A stretch of 64,000 bases of DNA from Massospora cicadina (Eukaryota > Entomophthoromycota > Entomophthoromycetes > Entomophthorales > Entomophthoraceae), in assembly GCA_022478985.1 (NCBI GenBank), contig JAKSZP010013316.1, forward strand, positions 62,001-126,000, in the 5' to 3' direction. Both the position numbers and the translations under genes were made by a program. Below, one piece after another: positions 57,414-64,000 of the stretch; position 1 is the stretch's first letter, and every line of letters begins with the position of its first letter. Below the pieces are notes generated by a model. The model saw only the letters and a program-made list of their open reading frames with translations. It ran no database searches and had not been told where the DNA came from.

Positions 57414-59200
57414 TTGTGGAGCATTGGTAATGTTGGCAATTATATTATCAAATATGTGCAGCCAACTACCCAAAACATGAGAGCCATCCAAGTATGGCAG
57501 CAGGCAGTGATTGCCAATCTTGTTGAGTATACTCAAAACAACAGCGTACAACATCAGGTGTTAATGCGACAATTAGATGTCAGTTTTCAGCTGATTCGCA
57601 CTGGTTTAGATTCCACATCACAGTGTGTTAAGCAATCTAACACCCAAATCAAGAATTTGGTGGCCAGGCGGAATACTAAACTTTGGGGGATAGTCAAAGA
57701 GATCATCAACTAAATTAGGTTTAATTACCAATGCAAACATGATGTGGATAAGCACTGCTGATTAGCTAAATCAAATATTGCTGATTTGATTTAGCTCAGA
57801 GGCAGCTGTGCCAATGGCTGTGGCCAATACCAAAACTCACATGGTCATGCTCATTTTAGTCAAAGGAAGATGGGAAATTAAGAGTACCATTAACAATATG
57901 GAAAGAAAATTTGAATGACTCAACAAAGAGATGAGAGCCAAAATTGATAAGCTTTGCACAGAAATAGAGATTGTCAACAAGAACATTAAGAATCAGCAAC
58001 TCAATCTAAATTAGATTTGTTGAAACTCAATGTCATTAAATTAGATGATGAAATGTCAAAATATGAAAAGGAGAACTGTGAATTATATGAGCATTTATTC
58101 CATGTCCAAAACCAAGAGGGCAAGCTGCAGAAAGAAGTTGAAACCCTAAAAGCAACTTTATAAGAGGAAATTGATAAAAATTTTCACCTTCAGGAAAATG
58201 ACTAAAAATGCTTGGTTTGGGAAGATAAAATCCTTAGACAATTGGATAATCTCAAAGACTCTAAGTGTACTTGTTAATAGGATGAGTACCATGAGGCAAA
58301 TTTATTTGAGGAGGAAATGGCATATATTGAAGCAGATAGTATTGCCAACAGCACCATCCAATATGTTCAGGAAATTCCCCTGACCATTGCGGCACTTCCT
58401 GAAGTAACACCTGAAGCAACTCCAGCATCTGCTCAAATCCCAATTAGAAATGCTGGCCCAATTATTGTTGAAGATTTCAAGAGTACTCTGAATTTTCCTG
58501 TTTTCCATCAGGATAATGCGCCTGTCTTCTTCTGGTTATTTTAAATGACAATGTATGGTTATAGTGACCAACAAAAAGCTGTCACCGCCATAAATTGTCT
58601 TGAAACTTTGTGCCAAAACCTAGTTTTGCCTTACCTTTGTGGGGAGAACTGGAGCTATAAGGAGGCGAAGAAGGCGATTTTGACCAAATTTGGTAGTCCA
58701 GATAAGGTGGCAGCTTGGAAAAAAGAATTCATGGGCATTTAATTTAAGAAGAATGAAACAGTGGATGCGTTTGCTGATCATTTTTATGAGGAAGCACAGA
58801 TCCTCAATGGGGCCAACATGATGACCAATTTTGATGAGAGAATTGAAATGCAGAACACGTTGCGCCCTCATCAAGAATTGCACCAAATGATGTCATCCAC
58901 TTTGACCAGTAAATATACCATTGCTCAAACGGTAGAACACCTAGGGGTTCTATCAGCAACATTTGACGCACCAAATTGGACATACAAGTGGAATAACCAG
59001 TCAAACAATAATAAGGAACAGGATGATTCCCCAACAAATCCAGAGATTTCAACAATCGTGGGAATCAAGATAAACAGTATGATAGGAGCTAGACCATTAA
59101 AGCCTTGATTAACTTGAAATAAGTGTGGACAGCCTGGTCATTTCGCCAATAACTGTGGACAACGCAAACCAAAGGATCAGGTTAACTTAGTTCAGCATAA
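57414..59200 (+). pseudogene. Element E gag with zinc knuckle, broken
   Basis: Pieces: 57414-57713 (helical, Gln-rich), a coiled-coil-like stretch (57840-58160), 58317-58544, 58545-58742 (ENWSYKEAKKAILTKFG) and 58761-59108 (VDAFADHFYEEAQIL), forming a Gypsy capsid region. The zinc knuckle at 59115-59156 reads stop-x2-C-x4-H-x4-C: the first Cys codon is TGA. Several other stops separate the pieces. Confidence 0.8.
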
Positions 59201-59659
59201 GGATAAACAGGAAACTTCTGAAAGGCAGGGAAAAGACCATGCGGTTTAGATGAAGAACAGTCTAGAACTGCAGGTAACCAAGTTCCCCCAGATAAATTAG
59301 ATAGTTTGGACAAGTTGGACCTATTTGGGATGAGCCTGAATTAGATCCCCTTCATCAGATCGTGTACCAAGATGTAAATGCATTAACAAGATCAAAAAAG
59401 GATTGCCCCTGAGATTATACAGGAGGTAGCTCTCCCGTATGCCTGACAGATAGTGAAGAAGGTCCAAAATGCTGAAGATGAGACGGACTTATTGAATACC
59501 AAGTTAGACGGAGTTAATGTATCAATTCCAATTGGTACAATTTGAGAAATGTTCCCTGATATATCAGCTCAGTTAATTCATACCCTGGATTTGGCCAATG
59601 AATCTGTTATACATGCAGTAAACAATAGCTTATCTTATTTTTCTGAGTGCATGTATACA

Positions 59660-60126
59660 GATATTTTGGTTAACTGAATCCCCATCAGAGCAATAATCGA
59701 CAGTGGAGTGCTGATCAATATAGTATTGACCAAATTAGTAAAGAAATTAAAGGCCAAACTGGATTTGAAGCACTGGAAGCAGTATGGGATGGTAGGCACT
59801 GACTCTACAACTTCCTGTGGGGCTTATAGTGCTCTACCACTACAATTTGGATCCTGGTTGTATTGGCACCAGCGATTGTTCTAGCCAACCAGAATTATGA
59901 CATACTCATTGGCACTGACTTCATGAAGAAGTATGGGGTCAAATGTGACTTTGAAGAAGATACTTTGATGATTCTGGGGAAAACATTGCCACTGGTTTAT
60001 CAACGCGAGGGAGAAGTGCCCCTCAGTAGATGTAATAATTTCATCAATTTAGTCTATAAGGATGAAATACTACCTATCAGTTATAAATTCGTCAGAAAAA
60101 ATCCCAGAGGTTACCTAAATATGTAA
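59660..60126 (+). pseudogene. Element E aspartic protease, broken
   Basis: PIRAIIDSGVLINIVLTKL carries the Asp-Ser-Gly box at 59699-59707, with Val in place of the following Ala. It is followed by MVGTDSTTSCGAYSALPLQFG, then in the next frame VLANQNYDILIGTDFMKKYG (from 59863). A one-base shift near 59855 breaks the protein. The order matches the two halves of the element A protease. Confidence 0.85.
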
Positions 60127-60360
60127 ATGAGAATCGTGGGATCCCAATCTGTTCTAAGGAAGATGTCATTATTAAACTGGGAATACAGCAAATCAAGGAG
60201 ACTGACTGACTTTGGAGATCCCAGAGCAGTTATATTTGGAAATTGACTCCTTGGCAACAATTGAGGATCAAACCTTAGGTAGCCCAGGACTTTTAATCCC
60301 TGGTCATGAGGAAATTTGGGTCCTTTTAGCTAATCTAGGAAAATCTCCAATAAAGGTCAA

Positions 60361-61430
60361 ATGACACCAGATGGTCGCATTTGCCAACTAAAGCCAGTAT
60401 CAGAAATTCGTTTCTTCCATAAATTTGGTGAATTGGATGAATTGGGACTTCCAAAAGAAAACAATGGGAATATCCATACACTAATCAAATGGAATTGGTT
60501 AGCCGGATTAATGGAGGGCCAGAAAGATGAAGTTTTGGCCTTATTCAAGAAATACCAAGTTATTTTCATGCAGGATGACCATGATCTCAGGGTGTGCAAA
60601 GGATGTTTTACACTGAGTCAATACTAGGGATGATGGGATAATTTGATTGAGGCCTATTTGATGGTCCAGGGTGGCAGAGGCAGTTGTTGCTGAGGCAATT
60701 AAAAACTCTTAGAGCATGGAATGCTTGTACCATTGTCCAGCCCATGGGCGAGACCTATATTAATAGTTAAGAAGAAAGACAGTTTGAATCAAGTCATAAT
60801 AGATTACTGACAGTTAAATAAAATCATGAAAAAGGACTTGTACCCCCTGCCTAGGATCAATTATGCACTGGATTGGTTAGGAGGAGCCAAGTTTTTCTCC
60901 ATCATGGACTTAATCTCCGGATATTGGCAGATAGACATGCCATAGAAGACCAAGAGAAGTGTGCTATTATCACAGCACAGGGTTGTACCAGCCGATGAGG
61001 ATGCCTCAAGGCTTATGTAACGCCCCATGACGTTTCAATGGGCTATGGGCACAATTTTGTTGGATTTTGAGCTGTCCTGTGTCCTGGTCTATCTGGACAA
61101 TATTAATGTATTCAGCAAAATGTTTACCAATCACTTACAACATCTTGAGGAAGTATTCAAGCGACTGGCTTTGGCGAATCTCAAAATCAAGCCAAGAAAA
61201 TGCCATTTATTTAAGGAGAAATTAGAATACTTAGGATTCTTAATTAACGCCGAGGGACTTAAGACCCAAGTCCAAAAGATAGAAGTGATTAATTGGATGT
61301 CAGTCCCTAAGAGAATACATGATATTTAAGTTTTCCTCAGAATGGTCAGCTACTATCACCAAATCATTAAGGATTTTGCAAAAATAGCTGAGCTGCTTTT
61401 CCACCTATTGAAAGATCCAAAGAAGGGATT
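60361..61430 (+). pseudogene. Element E reverse transcriptase, broken
   Basis: An open segment (60361-60627) precedes the palm. The palm words are LDWLGGAKFFSIMDLISGYW (60870-60930), MPQGL, then 61027-61329: LSCVLVYLDNINVFS, HLQHLEEVFKRLALANLKIKP and KCHLFKEKLEYLGFLI. The YxDD box is Tyr-Leu-Asp-Asn (61090-61101), so the second catalytic Asp is lost. Stops are dense between 60600 and 61020. Confidence 0.88.
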
Positions 61431-61910
61431 TGTCTGGAGTGATGAGGCCTCAACTTGCATTCAATGAATTGAGGAAATACTTGATGTCAAGTTCAATTTT
61501 AAAATACCTGAATTTTGAGAAGCAGTTCATTATTCAATTGGATGCATCACTGATGGCAATAGAGTCATCCTTAGCCAAGTGGATGACAAGGGGGATGAAC
61601 ACCCCATGGCGTATGTCAGCAGAACACTGGTGAAGGCTGAGAGAAACTATATGGTTACAGAGCAAGAATGTCTTGTGGTTATCTATGCATGCAAGCAGTT
61701 TTGAGTTTATATCCACAGAACACACTCCAAGGTTGTGACTAACCATTCCTCGCTCCAATGGCTTTATAACCTTAAAGAACCAGAAGGGAGATTGGCGCGG
61801 TGGGCTTTGAAGTTACAGGCCTACGACTTTGAGATAGAACATCAGGTGGGAGATAAGAATCAGAATGCTGATGGTCTGTCTAGGTTGCCAACCGTTCTTG
61901 CTGTGTAAGA
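61431..61910 (+). pseudogene. Element E RNase H region, broken
   Basis: Words in order: KQFIIQLDASLMAIESSLAK (catalytic Asp in QLDAS), MAYVSRTLVKAERNYMVTEQ, ECLVVIYACKQF, then a TGA, VYIHRTHSKVVTNHSSLQWL, and LKEPEGRLARWALKLQAYDF. The last 60 codons, ending GDKNQNADGLSRLP, are intact. A frame change near 61570 separates the catalytic part. Confidence 0.85.
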
Positions 61911-63075
61911 TCATGATGATGACCTATTTGAACAAATGATCCATGGGGAGCTGCAGGAAGAGCCAATCAAAATTCAAAAAGTGTTAAAAAAGGCAATGGA
62001 GAATACTGAGCTCATTAATGGACAATTATTAAAAATAACAGACAAAAAGAAACTTTTATTTCTGAAACCATCAGAACGCACTGAGATAATTTGGGCCGCC
62101 CACAAGGTTGTTGGACATGGTGGGTTAAAGAAGATGCTCAAACATATCTGGCAATAATACTATTGGGAGTCACTGAGTTTTGACGTTGCCAATTATATCA
62201 CCTGTTGCGTGGAATGTCAGATACATAAGCCACATAAGAACGTGACAAGTTTTTTATTAGTGAAGCCAGGGTTTGCATGGCACACGGTTTCAATTGATAT
62301 TATGAAGCCACTAAATGTGAGTACTGGTGGTGTACATTACATAATAGTAGCAATCAACCACCTTGAAAGATGGGTTGAAAGCAAGCCTTGAGTCGAGCAG
62401 ATGCCCTAAGTACTGCCGAATTCATCATGGAGCATGTGGTATACTGACATGGGTGTCCCCAAGTGTTGGTGAGCAACAATGGGACTATTTTACCTTATTC
62501 GTAATTCCATGCCTGAATGAACCAATGGGAATTAGGGGGTGGTGTCTGCACCCTATCAGCCTGAAATGAACGGAGTTGTGGAACAAGTCAATGGGACACT
62601 TGCCGCTATGCTAAGGAAGCTGATCTTGGGTAAAGCGTCATCTTAGGCATCTTATCTAAGTTCAGTAACTTTTTCATATAATATCAGTTTCCATTTGGTG
62701 ATGGGAAAAATGCTATTTGAATTATTGTACGGTCATAGAGCAGCATTGGCACCAATTCTCTATTCAGCAGTGGAGCTGACTCTGGGGATGAGCATGGGTA
62801 AATATCTATATTGACTCATGAGCATAATAGTGGATCTTCAACCTCAAGCCTGTGATACAACGATCAAGAGAAGGATTCAGGCCAAAAACCAATGATAAGA
62901 GTCAATCCACCCTTAGAAATTTACCGTTGGAGATCAAGTAGCCTATTGCAATACACAGGTTTGGTCACTGAAATAAGCTAGATGCATTATGGTTGGGATC
63001 ATTTGAAGTTATTGCAAAAACAGCAAATGATGCCTACTCAAAAATATATATCCAATGGTCATGTGATTAATAGAG
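61911..63075 (+). pseudogene. Element E integrase, broken
   Basis: The HHCC site is intact: HKVVGHGGLKKML ... ITCCVECQIHK (62102-62230). VSIDIMKPL carries the first catalytic Asp and PEMNGVVEQVNGTLAAML the Glu region. The second Asp region is degraded (near 62430-62480). Stops follow KHIWQ and ESKP. The C-terminal part decays to about 63075. Confidence 0.85.
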
Positions 63076-63099
63076 TACACAGCAAATTTCTTACAAATG

Positions 63100-63185
63100 G
63101 TATTTTTTTTAAAAAAAAGTAAAAATAATAGTAGAAAAAATTGGAAAAAAGGGGAAAAGAAAAAAAAATTTTATTTTTTATTTTT
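63100..63185. repeat. A/T-rich low-complexity tract before the antisense ORF
   Basis: Runs of A (plus strand) and T, including TTTTTTTTAAAAAAAA at 63105-63120 and poly-A to 63170. They could act as a transcription stop for converging transcripts from integrase and the antisense ORF. Confidence 0.5.
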
Positions 63186-63731
63186 ATGTCTCATGTTGCA
63201 AACTGTGAGCTCTTCTTCAATGCCTCTGGGGGAGGGAGGTTGAACAATAATGTTGTGAAAGAGGTCGCCAAAGTCAATCTTAGATAGGATACTTGCAAGG
63301 GATAGAGAAAGCCAAAACCAAGTTCTTTGAACCTGAGGTGGATTTTGCAAATAAGCAACAATGGGAAGAGTGATGGGGACATCCAGTTCAGCAAGTTGGG
63401 AAACCCCAGATTGGGGAGGAAAACAGAAATGCAAGAATATGAAATTTGCAAACAAGTCCATGTAATCTTGATATGGCACAGGTGCCAGAAGCTGTGTCTG
63501 GAGTGCTTGACGATGGGCTTCATCAAAAACACTTGGCATATGAGAAAACAGCGAATAAGGAAAATGCGCAGGTGGCTGCCAAACCATACCACTGATTATT
63601 GCCATTAATGGAAAATATCGCCAGATAATCCCAGTCATGAAGTAATCATGCAGGCAGCAAACAGCATCTTGAAGGTGGCGGCTGTGGGCCTCCTGAAACC
63701 AGAAGGGAAAGGAACGGTGAAAAAACGGCAC
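63171..63731 (-). CDS. Antisense ORF of element E (186 codons)
   Basis: Intact minus-strand ORF between integrase and the 3' LTR. It begins MPFFHRSFPFWFQEAHSRH, is rich in Phe, Pro, Leu, His and Trp, and ends RHKNKK. Hydrophobic stretches occur (residues about 27-50 and 88-100), but I would not call a membrane segment with confidence. No family is recognised. It is the longest uninterrupted frame in element E while every gag-pol part is broken. It could be an extra gene of this Gypsy lineage, known in principle for antisense ORFs at this position, or a chance ORF. Confidence 0.45.
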   Translation of the reverse strand: MPFFHRSFPFWFQEAHSRHLQDAVCCLHDYFMTGIIWRYFPLMAIISGMVWQPPAHFPYSLFSHMPSVFDEAHRQALQTQLLAPVPYQDYMDLFANFIFLHFCFPPQSGVSQLAELDVPITLPIVAYLQNPPQVQRTWFWLSLSLASILSKIDFGDLFHNIIVQPPSPRGIEEELTVCNMRHKNKK

Positions 63732-63929
63732 CGTTGTAGGAAGAGCAGAAGAGGGGATTGCTGAATCAAGTTGACTTGGGGGCTGGATCTAGCTGGGCCA
63801 GAAAGGATAACCCTTCAGGCGGTTTGTGACATTGCTCAAAAATGGGAGACATCCACTTTGTTCAGACTAGATAAGATTAGTTCATAGAAGGAATTATTGG
63901 ATGAAGACATTATTAACTGATAATCTGGT

Positions 63930-63941
63930 CAAGCGGGGGGA
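63930..63941 (+). promoter_or_regulatory. Element E polypurine tract
   Basis: CAAGCGGGGGGA immediately precedes the 3' LTR start. Confidence 0.75.
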
Positions 63942-64000
63942 TGTGGGAATTTATATGACCACATTTTCAAGCTTGCAAATTATTTAAGCTTCAATTAATT
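63942..64000 (+). repeat. Element E 3' LTR, first 59 bp
   Basis: TGTGGGAATTTATATGACC and following bases match 56165-56223 apart from a few changes. The rest is outside the window. Confidence 0.9.

Larger units (their letters stand above)
56165..64000 (+). mobile_element. Element E: Ty3/Gypsy retrotransposon, right end beyond the window
   Basis: The 5' LTR starts TGTGGGAATTTATATGACC at 56165, and the same sequence starts again at 63942 after a purine tract, giving LTRs of about 848 bp and an element of about 8.6 kb. Gag, protease, RT, RNase H and integrase are in Gypsy order, with an extra segment carrying an antisense ORF before the 3' LTR. It interrupts the Helitron Rep frame after GCAAG (56160-56164), the likely 5-bp target. 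Confidence 0.92.

Noticed and set aside
1..64000. CRISPR array or prokaryotic operon
   Set aside because: Repeats are irregular in spacing and divergent, there are no cas genes, and all coding content is eukaryotic TE type.

Overview
The window is repeat-dominated eukaryotic DNA made almost wholly of nested retrotransposons. The content is L1/Tx1-like LINEs with a CCHC ORF1 and a C-terminal zf-RVT domain, Ty3/Gypsy LTR elements, a fungal/animal-type Helitron and AT-rich host DNA with possible 33-42 nt introns. This points to a fungus or another small-intron eukaryote. I cannot name the species, and I see no prokaryotic gene, rRNA, tRNA or CRISPR.

Layout. 1-3733: degenerate Gypsy-like debris (gag fragment, a 145-bp tandem repeat, minus-strand coding debris). 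3734-17663: Gypsy element A with matching 471/470-bp LTRs. It is split by LINE-1 (7134-11087, 15-bp target duplication), by a small gag-only LTR element B (11208-13765, 5-bp duplication GGCAC) and by a 58-bp LINE-tail insertion (14948-15005). 18336-20194: an AT-rich repeat array (unit about 68 bp) interrupted by a solo LTR (D, 18604-19778), a 29-bp LINE-tail insertion and then full-length LINE-2 (20195-25464). 26029-31269: full-length LINE-3. 31287-45579: a minus-strand Gypsy element C carrying LINE-4 (36224-42292) and a solo LTR (F). 46842-48638: a compact non-autonomous LTR element G with TSD CCCTC. 48.6-54.1 kb: AT-rich DNA with minus-strand repeat-protein debris, minisatellites bearing tRNA box-like motifs, and one candidate intron-containing host gene (51189-51963). 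54.1-56.16 kb: the AT-rich array again, inverted, followed by a Helitron DUF6570/Rep fragment. That fragment is cut by Gypsy element E (56165 to beyond the window end), which has an antisense ORF between integrase and 3' LTR.

How it works together. None of the retroelements looks autonomous. All three Gypsy reverse transcriptases carry a changed YxDD box, and every LINE ORF2 has stops or frameshifts. LINE-4 is the least damaged LINE. The target duplications give relative order: A before LINE-1, B and the LINE tail; C before LINE-4; Helitron before E; the array before D, the LINE tail and LINE-2. Coordinates of element ends come from matched LTR ends and duplications read by eye. Domain limits inside degenerate coding regions are approximate.
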